Shown: positions 16,813 to 26,340, counted from the first letter of the stretch. The stretch: DNA of 64,000 nt from an uncultured Blautia sp. (GCF_947654165.1 NZ_CANTKB010000017.1:1-64000), one strand, 5' to 3'. Notes: a model not told the origin generated them from the sequence alone. Made by a program: numbers and translations.

Positions 16813-18189
16813 ATGAACCTGATAAAAAAATTATTTGCCCCGGTGGATATGACTGTAGGAACACCGTGGAAAAAAATCGTGCTGTTTACTATTCCCATGC
16901 TGTTGGGAAATATTGCACAGCAGCTTTATAACACCGTTGACAGCATTGTAGTCGGAAATTATGTGGGGGACAATGCCCTGGCAGCCGTAGGAAGTGCCGG
17001 ACCTATTTTAAATCTGCTGATTGTACTTTTTATCGGAATCAGTGTAGGTGCCAGTATTATGGTCTCCCAATATTTCGGCGGAAGAAAACGGGAAGAATTA
17101 TCCAAGACCATCGGAAACTGTATTTTGCTTACTGCACTTGCTGTAATAGCTGTTATGGTACTGGGATTCTTTGTTACCAGACCATTATTAGAACTTTTAC
17201 ATACTCCTTCCAGTATCATTGACTGGTGTACCTCTTATCTGAAAATCTTATTTTTGGGATCTGCAGGACTTGCATTTTACAATATCTTAAGCGGTATCCT
17301 CAGGGGACTGGGAGACTCTGTATCTGCCCTGATCTACCTTCTGGTAGCTACCGTACTGAACATTATACTGGATTTGGTCTTTGTAATCTCTTTTGATATG
17401 GGGGTCAACGGTGTCGCACTTGCAACTGCCATTGCACAGGGAGTTTCTGCTGCCCTGTGTGCACTTAAGCTTGCCCGAATGCATTCTGTTTTTGATATGG
17501 GATTTCATTATTTAAAAGTCCATAAAGAATATGCCATGAATATTATCCGGCTTGGTCTTCCTTCCGGTGTCACACAGGCAATTCTCTCTATGGCTATGAT
17601 CGTGGTACAATCTCTGACCAACAGTTTTGGTGAAATGTTCATTGCAGCCAATGTCATCGTTATGCGTGTAGATGGTTTTGCCATGCTTCCGAATTTCTCC
17701 TTTGGAACAGCAATGACTACCTATGCAGGACAAAATGTAGGTGCCAAACAATATGACCGGGTTTCCAAAGGAGCGAAACAGGGAACTTTGATTGCCATGG
17801 GAACCTCCGGTTTTATCACATTATTGATTCTGATTTTCGGAAAACATTTGATGGGGGTATTTACGAAAACCCAGGCACTGGTATCGCTCAGCATGCTTTT
17901 GATGCAGATCTTAGCCGTAGGATATATTGCTATGGCTGTTACCCAGAGTCTGTCCGGTGTCATGAGAGGTGCAGGAGATACCATAACTCCCATGTGGATC
18001 TCCATTATTTCTACCATTATCATCCGTGTTCCATTGGCATACGGACTCGCCTATCTGACACGTTCCCCGGAGTATCCCGGCGGAAGACAGGAAGTTGTCT
18101 ATATTTCCCTTCTTTGTTCCTGGGTTCTCGGAGCGGTCATTACCGGATTCTGCTATCGAAAAGGGAAATGGAAACAAAAAGCAATCTAA
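16813..18189 (+). CDS. MATE family efflux transporter
   Basis: A 458-residue multidrug/toxin extrusion antiporter with twelve hydrophobic helices in two matching halves. The start PWKKIVLFTIPMLLGNIAQQ and the motif YNTVDSIVVGNYVG are MATE hallmarks, repeated in the second half around GLPSGVTQAI and FGTAMTTYAGQNVG. It exports cationic compounds using a sodium or proton gradient. It has its own ribosome site AGGAGG, sits alone between two terminated units, and is only distantly like the MATE at 38747. Confidence 0.92.
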   Translation: MNLIKKLFAPVDMTVGTPWKKIVLFTIPMLLGNIAQQLYNTVDSIVVGNYVGDNALAAVGSAGPILNLLIVLFIGISVGASIMVSQYFGGRKREELSKTIGNCILLTALAVIAVMVLGFFVTRPLLELLHTPSSIIDWCTSYLKILFLGSAGLAFYNILSGILRGLGDSVSALIYLLVATVLNIILDLVFVISFDMGVNGVALATAIAQGVSAALCALKLARMHSVFDMGFHYLKVHKEYAMNIIRLGLPSGVTQAILSMAMIVVQSLTNSFGEMFIAANVIVMRVDGFAMLPNFSFGTAMTTYAGQNVGAKQYDRVSKGAKQGTLIAMGTSGFITLLILIFGKHLMGVFTKTQALVSLSMLLMQILAVGYIAMAVTQSLSGVMRGAGDTITPMWISIISTIIIRVPLAYGLAYLTRSPEYPGGRQEVVYISLLCSWVLGAVITGFCYRKGKWKQKAI

Positions 18190-18243
18190 AAAGCAGAAAA
18201 ACGCCACAAAAGCCAAAAAGTAGCAGGAATTTACAAGAAATCA

Positions 18244-18272
18244 TTGTGATACGGAAAAAAAAGGACTATAAT
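18244..18272 (+). promoter_or_regulatory. Promoter of the folate operon
   Basis: TTGTGA (18244-18249), a 17-base spacer and TATAAT (18267-18272), giving a leader of about 45 bases before folC. Confidence 0.6.
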
Positions 18273-18293
18273 GATGCGGAGTCAAATAACTTA

Positions 18294-18313
18294 TGAGATG
18301 AGAGACCATCTCA
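18294..18313 (+). promoter_or_regulatory. Leader hairpin just before the folC ribosome site
   Basis: TGAGATG (18294-18300) pairs with CATCTCA (18307-18313), loop of six, ending 4 bases before the TAGGAG ribosome site. Too small for a tetrahydrofolate riboswitch; it may tune translation or simply be leader structure. Confidence 0.3.
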
Positions 18314-18325
18314 GATAGGAGTCAT

Positions 18326-19624
18326 ATGAATTACGCAGAAGCAAGAGTATATTTGGACGAGGTATCCAAATACGGAAGTGTACTTGGCTTGGAGAATATG
18401 AGAGAGCTGCTTGACAGACTCGGTAATCCCCAGGATGATCTAAAATTCATCCACATTTCCGGAACCAATGGAAAGGGGTCTGTACTGGCATATCTTTCCA
18501 CCATATTGTCCGGGGCAGGGTATCGTACGGGAAGATACATTTCACCCACCCTGTTTTCTTATCGAGAGCGTATTCAAGTCGATGAACAGAAAATCGAAAA
18601 AGAATCCCTCGCTCGTCATGTAACTGCCATAGCCAAAGCTATCGACGAAATGAAAGCAGAAAATGCCGGAAATCCTACTGCATTTGAAGTAGAAACAGCC
18701 CTGGCATTTCTTTATTTCAAAGAAAAAGACTGCGATATCGTAGTCTTGGAAACAGGGCTCGGAGGAGCTCTGGATGCAACCAATATCATCAAAACCACTG
18801 TAATGGAAGTCATTGCTCCCATTAGTATGGATCACATGGAATTTTTGGGTGATACCCTAGAGAAAATTGCCATGCAAAAAGCCGGCATCATCAAACCCCA
18901 TACCTCTGTGGTATCTGCCAGTCAGGAAGCGGATGCCAAGAAAGTGCTGGCAAATGTCTGCAAAGAAAATCGATGCAGCATGTATATGGTAGACCCGACA
19001 CAGATCACAGATGTCATTTATGATGTAGATGAACAACAATTCTCTTACAAAAACTGGAAAGACATCAAAATCACACTTGCAGGAAGTTACCAGATCCTAA
19101 ACGCAGCACTTGCACTGGAAGGTGTGGAAGAACTTAGAAGGCTTGGATATCATTTGACGGATGAGCAGGTCCGGAAAGGATTGTATCGTGCTGTATGGCG
19201 CGGACGCTTTACCCTGCTTTCCAAAAATCCCGCTGTGATCATCGATGGAGCACATAATCCGGGAGCAGCAAAAGAATTAAAGCATTCTCTGGATCTATAT
19301 TTCAAAGGAAAAAATCTGTATTATATCTTCGGTGTCTTTCAAGATAAAGACTACCAGGAAGTGATACGGCTAACTGCACCCATGGCAAAGCACATCATCA
19401 CCGTACAGACACCCGGAAATCCCAGAGCATTGCCTGCGAATGAATTAAAAGAAGCCGTACGCCTGGTTAATCCATCGGTAGAAGCGGCACAAAGTATACA
19501 GGAAGCAGTGAAAAAGAGTTTACAAATGGCAAAAAAAGAGGATGCCATTATTATATTTGGTTCCCTTTCCTTCTTAGGAGAAGCGGAAAAGGCAGTAAAA
19601 GGTGAGGAGAAAAATCATGGATAA
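18326..19624 (+). CDS. folC: Folylpolyglutamate synthase / dihydrofolate synthase
   Basis: A 432-residue Mur-ligase-like enzyme that joins glutamate to dihydropteroate or to folates. It shows the P-loop SGTNGKGS, the [11 protein letters not shown] signature, the [10 protein letters not shown]-x-IA-x-QKAGI motif, and the C-terminal [10 protein letters not shown] domain. It acts in the cytosol at the last step of folate synthesis. It leads the operon folC-folE-HD-folP-folBK and overlaps folE by eight bases. Confidence 0.93.
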   Translation: MNYAEARVYLDEVSKYGSVLGLENMRELLDRLGNPQDDLKFIHISGTNGKGSVLAYLSTILSGAGYRTGRYISPTLFSYRERIQVDEQKIEKESLARHVTAIAKAIDEMKAENAGNPTAFEVETALAFLYFKEKDCDIVVLETGLGGALDATNIIKTTVMEVIAPISMDHMEFLGDTLEKIAMQKAGIIKPHTSVVSASQEADAKKVLANVCKENRCSMYMVDPTQITDVIYDVDEQQFSYKNWKDIKITLAGSYQILNAALALEGVEELRRLGYHLTDEQVRKGLYRAVWRGRFTLLSKNPAVIIDGAHNPGAAKELKHSLDLYFKGKNLYYIFGVFQDKDYQEVIRLTAPMAKHIITVQTPGNPRALPANELKEAVRLVNPSVEAAQSIQEAVKKSLQMAKKEDAIIIFGSLSFLGEAEKAVKGEEKNHG

Positions 19625-20177
19625 AAATAAAATACAAGAAGGCGTAAGACTGATCTTAGAAGGGATCGGTGAAGATATTCACAGAGAGGGATTGTTGGAA
19701 ACACCTGACAGAATCGCAAGAATGTATGAAGAACTGGCAGCCGGCTACACAGATGATGCGGCAAAGCATTTACAGAAACGTTTTCACGTAGACAACAATG
19801 ATATGGTTTTAGAAAAAGACATTCATTTCTATTCATTCTGTGAGCATCATATGCTTCCTTTCTACGGAAATGCAGCAATTGCTTATATTCCAAACGGGGA
19901 AGTAGTAGGACTCAGCAAAATTGCAAGAACCGTAGAGGTGTTTGCCAAACGTTTTCAGCTTCAGGAACGTCTCACTGCCCAGATCGCAGACGTATTTATG
20001 GAAGAATTAAACCCTCAGGGTGTTATGGTACTCATTGAAGCAGAACATATGTGTATGACCATGAGAGGCATCAAAAAACCTGGCACAAAAACCGTTACGG
20101 TAGTAACAAGAGGTGTGTTTGATCAGAATGAAAAACTCCAGAACCAGTTTTACCGTATGCTGGAGAGGAGAAGCTGA
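19617..20177 (+). CDS. folE: GTP cyclohydrolase I
   Basis: A 186-residue type I enzyme that opens GTP to 7,8-dihydroneopterin triphosphate, the first pterin step. The zinc ligands are in FCEHHMLPF and MCMTMRG, with the catalytic GLSKIAR and the final TRG-F region intact. ATG 19617 follows GAGGAG; an upstream in-frame ATG at 19602 is inside folC and lacks a ribosome site. The downstream HD gene starts one base after the stop. Confidence 0.95.
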   Translation: MDKNKIQEGVRLILEGIGEDIHREGLLETPDRIARMYEELAAGYTDDAAKHLQKRFHVDNNDMVLEKDIHFYSFCEHHMLPFYGNAAIAYIPNGEVVGLSKIARTVEVFAKRFQLQERLTAQIADVFMEELNPQGVMVLIEAEHMCMTMRGIKKPGTKTVTVVTRGVFDQNEKLQNQFYRMLERRS

Positions 20178-20178
20178 G

Positions 20179-20661
20179 ATGGAACGCGTCGATCAGATCT
20201 GCAGACATCCCCTTTGGATAGAAAGCGTAAACAGCATCCGGATTCTGGAACAGCAGCGTATTTTTTGCAAACACAACATTCCGCATTTTTTGGATGTGGC
20301 AAGACTTGCCTGGATTGAAAATCTGGAACAGGGGCTTGGACTTTCAAAAGAACTCATTTATGCTGCTGCCATGCTTCATGACATTGGAAGGCATCTGCAA
20401 TATACAAAGCAGATCCCTCATGACAAGGGAAGTGCCATGCTGGCGGAAGAAATCTTAAGTGACTGCGGATTTAATGAAGAAGAGCGAGAACAGGTTCTTT
20501 CTGCTATTCTGCAGCATAGAACAAAAGAAACGAAAACCGAAAACACCCTGGCAGGACTGCTTTATCGCAGTGACAAAAAGTCCCGTGCCTGCCTGTTTTG
20601 TGATGTTCAAAATGACTGCAACTGGAGCAATGAAAAAAAGAATCTGAAACTTACCGTATAG
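20179..20661 (+). CDS. HD-domain metal-dependent phosphohydrolase in the folate operon
   Basis: A 160-residue HD hydrolase. The full metal set is visible: H in IPHFLDVARLAW, HD in MLHDIGRH, H in IPHDKGSAM, H in LQHRTKE and D in RSDKKSR. The tail has CLFCDVQNDC, three cysteines in CxxC-x5-C spacing, perhaps a second metal site. It starts one base after folE and ends 12 before folP, so it belongs to the operon. The pathway needs phosphate removal from dihydroneopterin triphosphate and no Nudix enzyme is present here, so this is the obvious candidate; an unrelated nucleotide phosphatase is the alternative. Confidence 0.75.
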   Translation: MERVDQICRHPLWIESVNSIRILEQQRIFCKHNIPHFLDVARLAWIENLEQGLGLSKELIYAAAMLHDIGRHLQYTKQIPHDKGSAMLAEEILSDCGFNEEEREQVLSAILQHRTKETKTENTLAGLLYRSDKKSRACLFCDVQNDCNWSNEKKNLKLTV

Positions 20662-20673
20662 GAGGAACAAAAG

Positions 20674-21495
20674 ATGATGAAAATAGGAAATCGTATGTTC
20701 GATGTGGAACACGATTGTTATGTTATGGGAATTTTAAATGTTACACCAGACTCTTTCTCAGACGGAGGAAAATGGAACGATCTGGAAAAAGCAAGACAGC
20801 ATACCAGAGATATGATCGCTGAAGGTGCCTCCATCATCGATGTAGGAGGCGAATCAACCAGACCGGGACATGTCCAGATTACCATCGAAGAAGAAATTCA
20901 GCGTGTAGTTCCGGTTATCGAAATGATCAAAAAAGAATTCGATATTCCGGTATCTATTGACAGCTATAAAAGCCAGGTAGTAGAAGCTGCATTAAAGGCA
21001 GGGGCAGATCTGGTCAATGACATCTGGGGATTGAAGTATGACCGGAAAGTAGCAGATTTAATCGCCCAATATCAGGTTCCATGCTGTCTGATGCATAACC
21101 GTGACAAAGCCGAATATAATAACTTCCTGGATGATATGTGCGAAGATATGAGAGAATCCCTTGCCATCGCAAAAGAAGCCGGTATCAAGGATGAACAGAT
21201 CATCTTAGACCCCGGTGTAGGATTCGGAAAAACCTATGAACATAACCTTATTGCCATCCACCATCTGGAACGTCTGGCAGAGCTTGGATATCCGGTACTT
21301 CTGGCAACTTCCAGAAAATCTGTCATTGGAACTGCTTTAGACCTGCCTTCTGATCAGAGAGTGGAAGGAACTCTGGTAACTACCGTGCTTGGTGTAGAAA
21401 AGAAAGCAGCCTTTGTCCGTGTTCATGACGTAAAAGAAAATTTAAGAGCCATCCGTATGACACAGGCAATCATGAGAGAGGGAAAGAACTTATGA
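20674..21495 (+). CDS. folP: Dihydropteroate synthase
   Basis: A 273-residue TIM-barrel enzyme that joins 6-hydroxymethyl-dihydropterin diphosphate to p-aminobenzoate; the sulfonamide target. Motifs: MGILNVTPDSFSDGG, GGESTRPG, SIDSYKS, LVNDIWG, LDPGVGFGKT and the end SRKS-(V/F)-I-G with RVHDV. AGGAGG precedes the ATG pair at 20674. The stop overlaps the next gene's start. Confidence 0.95.
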   Translation: MMKIGNRMFDVEHDCYVMGILNVTPDSFSDGGKWNDLEKARQHTRDMIAEGASIIDVGGESTRPGHVQITIEEEIQRVVPVIEMIKKEFDIPVSIDSYKSQVVEAALKAGADLVNDIWGLKYDRKVADLIAQYQVPCCLMHNRDKAEYNNFLDDMCEDMRESLAIAKEAGIKDEQIILDPGVGFGKTYEHNLIAIHHLERLAELGYPVLLATSRKSVIGTALDLPSDQRVEGTLVTTVLGVEKKAAFVRVHDVKENLRAIRMTQAIMREGKNL

Positions 21496-22316
21496 TGGGA
21501 TACGACGAAATCCATATAGAAAATCTGGAAATTTTTGCCAACCATGGTGTATTCCAGGAAGAGACCAATCTCGGTCAGAAATTTCTGGTCTCTCTGGTCA
21601 TGTATGCAGACACCAGAAAAGCCGGAAAAACCGATTGTCTGGAAGAATCGATCCATTACGGAGAGGTCAGTCATTTTATGACTTCTTATACCAAAAAACA
21701 TACCCGCAAACTTATTGAAGCCGCAGCCGAGGATTTAGCCGAAGCACTGCTTCTTCAGTACCCCCTCTTAAAAGGTGTTACGCTGGAACTGAAGAAACCC
21801 TGGGCACCGGTAGGACTTCCTCTTGAGACGGTATCTGTAAAAATAACAAGATTCTGGCACAGAGCTTATCTGGGACTTGGCTCCAATCTGGGCGATAAAC
21901 AGGCATACTTAGAACAGGCAGTAAAAGCATTGGGCGAGACAAAGGGATGCCGGGTAGCAAAGGTATCTTCTTATTTGGTGACAGAGCCTTACGGTGGAGT
22001 AGAACAGGATGATTTCTTAAATGCCTGCCTTTCCCTTGACACGTTGTTATCGCCTTCGGAATTGCTGGAGAAACTTCACGAGATAGAACAGGCGGCCCAC
22101 CGGGAACGGCTGATCCACTGGGGACCGAGAACCCTGGATCTGGATATTCTTTTATATGATGATGAAATCCTGGAGACAGAAGATTTGATCATTCCTCATG
22201 TAGAGATGCACAAACGGGAATTTGTATTAAAACCACTGTCTGAAATCGCTCCCTACAAACGTCACCCTGTTTATCAGAAAACCGTAGCTGAATTGTTGGA
22301 AGCATTGACAGATTAA
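21492..22316 (+). CDS. folBK: Dihydroneopterin aldolase / HPPK fusion
   Basis: A bifunctional protein of 274 residues. Residues 1 to about 118 are dihydroneopterin aldolase (IHIENLEIFANHGVFQEE, the catalytic lysine region near the end of the first domain). From about 120, after an RAYLGLGSNLGDK start, is the HPPK domain with RWGPRTLDLDIL-type signature (here HWGPRTLDLDILLYDDE). It carries out the two steps before FolP. It overlaps folP by four bases. Confidence 0.93.
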   Translation: MMGYDEIHIENLEIFANHGVFQEETNLGQKFLVSLVMYADTRKAGKTDCLEESIHYGEVSHFMTSYTKKHTRKLIEAAAEDLAEALLLQYPLLKGVTLELKKPWAPVGLPLETVSVKITRFWHRAYLGLGSNLGDKQAYLEQAVKALGETKGCRVAKVSSYLVTEPYGGVEQDDFLNACLSLDTLLSPSELLEKLHEIEQAAHRERLIHWGPRTLDLDILLYDDEILETEDLIIPHVEMHKREFVLKPLSEIAPYKRHPVYQKTVAELLEALTD

Positions 22317-22333
22317 ACGAAAAGGAGAGGTCT

Positions 22334-23029
22334 ATGAAAGAACAGATACTGGTTGTGGATGACGAAAAAGAAATTGCGGATTTGGTAACCTTATACTTAG
22401 AAAACGAAGGATTCCAAGTGTTTAAATTTTATTCTTCTGAAAAAGCATTGGAATGTATCAACAGCCAGTCCATAGACCTTGCCGTGCTGGATATTATGAT
22501 GCCTGTCATTGACGGACTTGAGCTGTGCAGAAAAATCCGTGAACACCATCATTATCCCATTATCATGCTCACGGCCAAAGGAACAGAGATTGACAAGATC
22601 ACAGGGCTTACTCTGGGAGCAGATGACTATATCACCAAACCATTTCTTCCTTTGGAACTGGTCGCCAGAGTAAAAGCACAGCTTCGCAGATATACCCGCT
22701 ACAATCAGGGGCAGGAACAAAACCAGGACCTCTTTGTCCATCATGGATTAGTGCTAAATCGTAAGACCCATGAATGCAGCTTAAATGAACAGCCCCTTTC
22801 TCTCACCCCTACGGAGTTTGAAATCCTTGCCATATTGTGTGAAAATAAAGGCCGTGTAGTCAGCTCTGAGGAATTATTTCATCAAATCTGGAAGGACGAA
22901 TATTACAGTAAGAATAACAACACCATTACGGTTCACATCCGGCATCTGCGAGAAAAAATGCAGGATTCCTTTGAAAAACCAAAATACATAAAAACAGTAT
23001 GGGGGTGTGGATATAAGATTGAAAACTAA
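22334..23029 (+). CDS. Response regulator, OmpR family (VanR-like)
   Basis: A 231-residue regulator: receiver domain (residues 1-115) with acidic pair DDEKE, phosphoacceptor D in AVLDIMMP, the conserved T/S in MLTAKG and lysine in TKPF, then an OmpR winged helix (residues about 130-228, LTPTEFEILAIL to GCGYKIE). It lies 17 bases after folBK without a clear terminator, and its end overlaps the sensor kinase. Related pairs control cell-wall genes, but the target here is unknown. Confidence 0.9.
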   Translation: MKEQILVVDDEKEIADLVTLYLENEGFQVFKFYSSEKALECINSQSIDLAVLDIMMPVIDGLELCRKIREHHHYPIIMLTAKGTEIDKITGLTLGADDYITKPFLPLELVARVKAQLRRYTRYNQGQEQNQDLFVHHGLVLNRKTHECSLNEQPLSLTPTEFEILAILCENKGRVVSSEELFHQIWKDEYYSKNNNTITVHIRHLREKMQDSFEKPKYIKTVWGCGYKIEN

Positions 23030-24179
23030 ACACCACTTGTTACAGATTTTCCTGGTAGTGCTTGGGATCACCAGTGTTTTTGCCTATCTCTTTTTTCTTT
23101 TCATGGATTATGGCATCAACGGTTTTTTCCGTGATTGGTTTGCAGACACATTCATCATGACCCAGGAAGTTTATGATGCATCCAGGCAGGCAACGGTATT
23201 TTATGATCAGGTTAATTGGTATGCTTTAAAAAGCTTTCTGCTTTTCTTTCTTATTATTGCCGTGATTTTTGTTGTCTTTCTGGTTCTGATTTCTATGTAT
23301 GTGTACGGAAAAATAAAAGAAGCCAAAACACTTGCTTCTTTAAATGAAATGATTGAGAATTACAGAAAACACGATTTAGAGATGGAAGTAGCTTTTCCAA
23401 AAAACTATCGGGAAATCGGTGCACAGATGCTTCAAATGAAGACGAATATGCAAAGACAGGAACAGATCTTAAAAGAAGAATCCCAGAGAAAGAGTGATCT
23501 GATCACCTATCTGGCTCATGACTTAAAAACACCCCTTACTTCTGTCATGGGTTATCTGAGTCTCTTAGACGAGGCACCGGATATGCCGGAAACACAGAAA
23601 GAAAAATATATTCATGTGGCACTGACCAAGGCAGAACGTCTGGAAACCCTGATCGAACAGTTTTTTGAGATTACCCAGTTTAACCTCCATAATATGATCT
23701 TAGAAAAAGAACATCTGGATCTGGCTTACATGCTGATGCAGATGGCCGAAGAGTTTTATCCCATTCTGTCTGCTCACGGCAATACTGCAAAGCTTCAGAT
23801 AGATGAAACCTTGTCTGTGTATGGAGATGGGGATAAGCTGGCCAGAGTCTTTAATAATATTTTGAAAAACGCAGTTGCTTACAGCTACGAAGGAAGTGAA
23901 ATTACCATTTCCGGCCGATATGAACAGAATATGGCAGTCCTTTCTTTTGAAAACCATGGAAAAACCATTCCACAGCAAAAGCTGAACTCGATTTTTGAGA
24001 AATTCTTCCGCCTGGATGAAGCAAGACGAACCAATACCGGTGGTGCCGGTCTGGGGCTTGCCATTGCTAAGGAAATTGTGGAGCTTCATGACGGAAAAAT
24101 ATCCGCCAGCAGCAGCAATGAAAAAACCGTGTTCCAGGTGGAGCTTCCGGTGAAAGAATTAGAGAAAAGCAAACCTTAA
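23007..24179 (+). CDS. Sensor histidine kinase (VanS-like)
   Basis: A 390-residue kinase with two membrane helices (about residues 11-32 and 74-98) around a short outer loop, a linker, the H-box YLAHDLKTPLTSVMGY, and the ATPase motifs N (NNILKNAVAYS), G1/F/G2 (GGAGLGLAIAKEI). It overlaps the response regulator by 23 bases. Start is uncertain: GTG 23007 gives the longest form, and TTG 23019 is a plausible alternative start. The short sensor loop suggests it senses membrane or wall signals. Confidence 0.9.
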   Translation: MDIRLKTKHHLLQIFLVVLGITSVFAYLFFLFMDYGINGFFRDWFADTFIMTQEVYDASRQATVFYDQVNWYALKSFLLFFLIIAVIFVVFLVLISMYVYGKIKEAKTLASLNEMIENYRKHDLEMEVAFPKNYREIGAQMLQMKTNMQRQEQILKEESQRKSDLITYLAHDLKTPLTSVMGYLSLLDEAPDMPETQKEKYIHVALTKAERLETLIEQFFEITQFNLHNMILEKEHLDLAYMLMQMAEEFYPILSAHGNTAKLQIDETLSVYGDGDKLARVFNNILKNAVAYSYEGSEITISGRYEQNMAVLSFENHGKTIPQQKLNSIFEKFFRLDEARRTNTGGAGLGLAIAKEIVELHDGKISASSSNEKTVFQVELPVKELEKSKP

Positions 24180-24285
24180 TAAAATCTTAGGAATTTCACA
24201 AGAGAACCTTAAACATCATTCTTTTCTTCTTTGCTATAGTGTTTGCAAGGGCAAGACCTCTTGTTTCTATACGCAATGAAAAAGG

Positions 24286-25089
24286 ATGGTGTTTTTTTTG
24301 AGAGCAATACAAAAAAGAAGAAGAAGGAAAAGAAGGCTGCATATTTTATCCGGAATCCTGGTATTTCTGACTGTGGCCTATTGTGGAATCGTATGCATTA
24401 CCTATTTCAGCAGCAGACTGACCGGATGCAGCATACAGCCGAGCCGTGCAAAGATCAATGCTGTACTGAAAGAAACCGATACTTATCCGGAAGAGCTTTT
24501 GGACATGCTTTCCAGAAATCCGGATATGTTAAACTTTGTAGAGGGCTATCCTGAGAAAAAGGGACAGATTTTTGCAGATACCATAGGCACTGTAGAAAAA
24601 GGAGAATTTCCACTTCTACTGCAGTGGGATGAACGCTGGGGTTACGGCAATTACGGAAACAACTGTATTGCAGTAAATGGATGTGCCCCTACGGTTATTT
24701 CCATGGTCATTGCTGGCCTTACCGGGGATAACAGCATTACCCCTTACACGGTTGCCCAGTTTGCAAACGAAAATGGATATTATGTTCCTGGCTCTGGCAG
24801 CAGCTGGTCTTTGATCAGCAAAGGAATCGAACAGTTCGGACTTTCCGGCAGCGAATTACCACTATCCAAAGACTCTGTTCTCGGTGCCTTGGATTCCGGT
24901 ATGCCGGTCATCTGCAGTATGCGGCCGGGAGACTTCACCACCACCGGTCATTTTATCGTACTGGTGGGTACCGAGAATGGTCAGATCCGTGTCCATGACC
25001 CCAACAGCAAAGAACGCAGCAGGCAATTATGGGACTATGAAACTCTGGAATACCAGATTAATAATTTATGGGCAATCAGCCTACTTTAG
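24286..25089 (+). CDS. Membrane-anchored C39-family cysteine peptidase
   Basis: A 267-residue protein with a very basic start, one membrane helix (about residues 21-42), a spacer, and a C39_2-type papain-like domain from about 105. The catalytic cysteine is in NGCAPTVISM, the histidine in TTGHFIVLVG, and the acid/amide in VHDPNS. The active domain would lie outside the cell. Start is uncertain: ATG 24286 has no good ribosome site, and TTG 24298 after AAAGGATGG is possible. It follows the two-component system and may be its output. Confidence 0.8.
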   Translation: MVFFLRAIQKRRRRKRRLHILSGILVFLTVAYCGIVCITYFSSRLTGCSIQPSRAKINAVLKETDTYPEELLDMLSRNPDMLNFVEGYPEKKGQIFADTIGTVEKGEFPLLLQWDERWGYGNYGNNCIAVNGCAPTVISMVIAGLTGDNSITPYTVAQFANENGYYVPGSGSSWSLISKGIEQFGLSGSELPLSKDSVLGALDSGMPVICSMRPGDFTTTGHFIVLVGTENGQIRVHDPNSKERSRQLWDYETLEYQINNLWAISLL

Positions 25090-25102
25090 CTTCAAAATTC
25101 TT

Positions 25103-25131
25103 TTGTAAAGAACCTTCTTCCATGGTATGAT
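25103..25131 (+). promoter_or_regulatory. Promoter before the helicase remnant
   Basis: TTGTAA (25103-25108), a 17-base spacer and TATGAT (25126-25131). A ribosome site AAGGAG at 25151-25156 follows. Its survival suggests the shortened gene is still expressed. Confidence 0.55.
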
Positions 25132-25168
25132 AAAAACAAAATAAATGGAAAAGGAGACTCGGTAAACT

Positions 25169-26338
25169 TTGAATATCTATGATTCTATTCTCTCTTTTCA
25201 TGGAACTTGGCGTACTTATCAGGCACGGGTGCTGGAAGCAATCCAGTCTTACCTGGAAGATAAAAAAATACATATTGTAGCTGCTCCGGGAGCAGGGAAA
25301 ACCACACTTGGCATTGAACTGATCCGGCGCGGTGGACAGCCCTGCCTGATCCTGTCTCCCAGAATCGTTATCCGGCAGCAGTGGCTGGAACGGATTCAGA
25401 CAGCGTTTTTAAAGGAAGGACTCATCCCGGAAGACTATTTGTCGAATAACATTCAAAATCCAAAACTGATTACTTCCATTACTTATCAGACACTCTTCTG
25501 CGGTATGACCCAATATAAAGGGATTGAAGAAGAGGAGGATACCCAGGAGCAGGAAGAGGTTGACAATAAAGAAATGCTGAAAAAATCCAGAGAACGGGAA
25601 GCCCTGTTCCAGCAATGGCAGAAGGCTGTCTTTTTATATGAAACCATGGAAACCACGGAAGAATGCTCCATGAACAAAGAGCCGCTGAAAACGGGGTCCT
25701 TCTTCTTTTATGCCATGGGATATCTGGTTTTTCTCATATTAGTTGAGATCTTGAACATAGCTACCCATGTCCGCTTTAACTCCGGTAATTTTTTCAATGA
25801 CCTTTTCTTTTACCTCCTGAGTTGTCTTACAGGGGTTGCCACCCTGTATCTTGGTATGGAACTGATGAAACGGAGAAGTCCTTTGAAACGATTACAGAAC
25901 CTGGGAAAAGCAGTTCTTCATGCATTGGAACAAAAAGGGGAGATTACCTCTGCCTGTCGGGTAGAGGTAGCAGAAGATCATGGCATTTTCTATGCTGTCT
26001 CTCTGACTGGAGGAACAGCCAGGGAAAAACACGCCTTTGCAGACTGTCTGGAAGAGATGCTGGCACCGGTAGACAATCAGCGGTATCTTTTATGCGGAAA
26101 AAAAGGCCGTTTGTGCATGAAAGAGTATTACTGTGTCCCCACACTGTTTTCTTCCAGAAAAGAAGATGCTCAGCTCTTTCAAAAAGCTGCTGCCTCTCAA
26201 ATCGGTGCTTACCGGCTTATTTATACCAGAAATGCAGAGGGCAGAAAAATCTTATTACATGCCAGAGCAAAAGCCTTTGCAAACCGCAATGAGCGTGTAT
26301 TGAACCGGAAGAAAAAGGTGAAAGGAGCATTGGAATAA
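25169..26338 (+). CDS. Internally deleted DEAD/DEAH helicase-family protein
   Basis: A 389-residue protein that starts like a large Lachnospiraceae DEAD/DEAH helicase (GTWRTYQARVLEAI, P-loop APGAGKTTLGIE at residues 39-50, motif Ia LILSPRIVIRQQW, then SITYQTL). After an acidic stretch the DExx box, motif III and the whole second RecA domain are missing. Instead two hydrophobic helices follow (about 172-192 and 208-226) and then the family's C-terminal domain (GGTAREKHAFADCLEEML, RLIYTRNAEGRK). The frame is intact, so this is an in-frame internal deletion. It cannot be a working helicase; it may still bind ATP. Start TTG 25169. The next regulator starts three bases after its stop. Confidence 0.7.
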   Translation: MNIYDSILSFHGTWRTYQARVLEAIQSYLEDKKIHIVAAPGAGKTTLGIELIRRGGQPCLILSPRIVIRQQWLERIQTAFLKEGLIPEDYLSNNIQNPKLITSITYQTLFCGMTQYKGIEEEEDTQEQEEVDNKEMLKKSREREALFQQWQKAVFLYETMETTEECSMNKEPLKTGSFFFYAMGYLVFLILVEILNIATHVRFNSGNFFNDLFFYLLSCLTGVATLYLGMELMKRRSPLKRLQNLGKAVLHALEQKGEITSACRVEVAEDHGIFYAVSLTGGTAREKHAFADCLEEMLAPVDNQRYLLCGKKGRLCMKEYYCVPTLFSSRKEDAQLFQKAAASQIGAYRLIYTRNAEGRKILLHARAKAFANRNERVLNRKKKVKGALE

Positions 26339-26340
26339 AC

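Noticed and set aside
18190..18325. Possible tetrahydrofolate riboswitch ahead of the folate operon
   Set aside because: The leader after the promoter is only about 45 bases with one small hairpin; the known riboswitch needs about 90 bases and conserved loops that are not there.
24243..24554. A separate 103-residue coding region ahead of the C39 peptidase
   Set aside because: It overlaps the peptidase in another frame, is low-complexity (lysine runs) and has no family signature.
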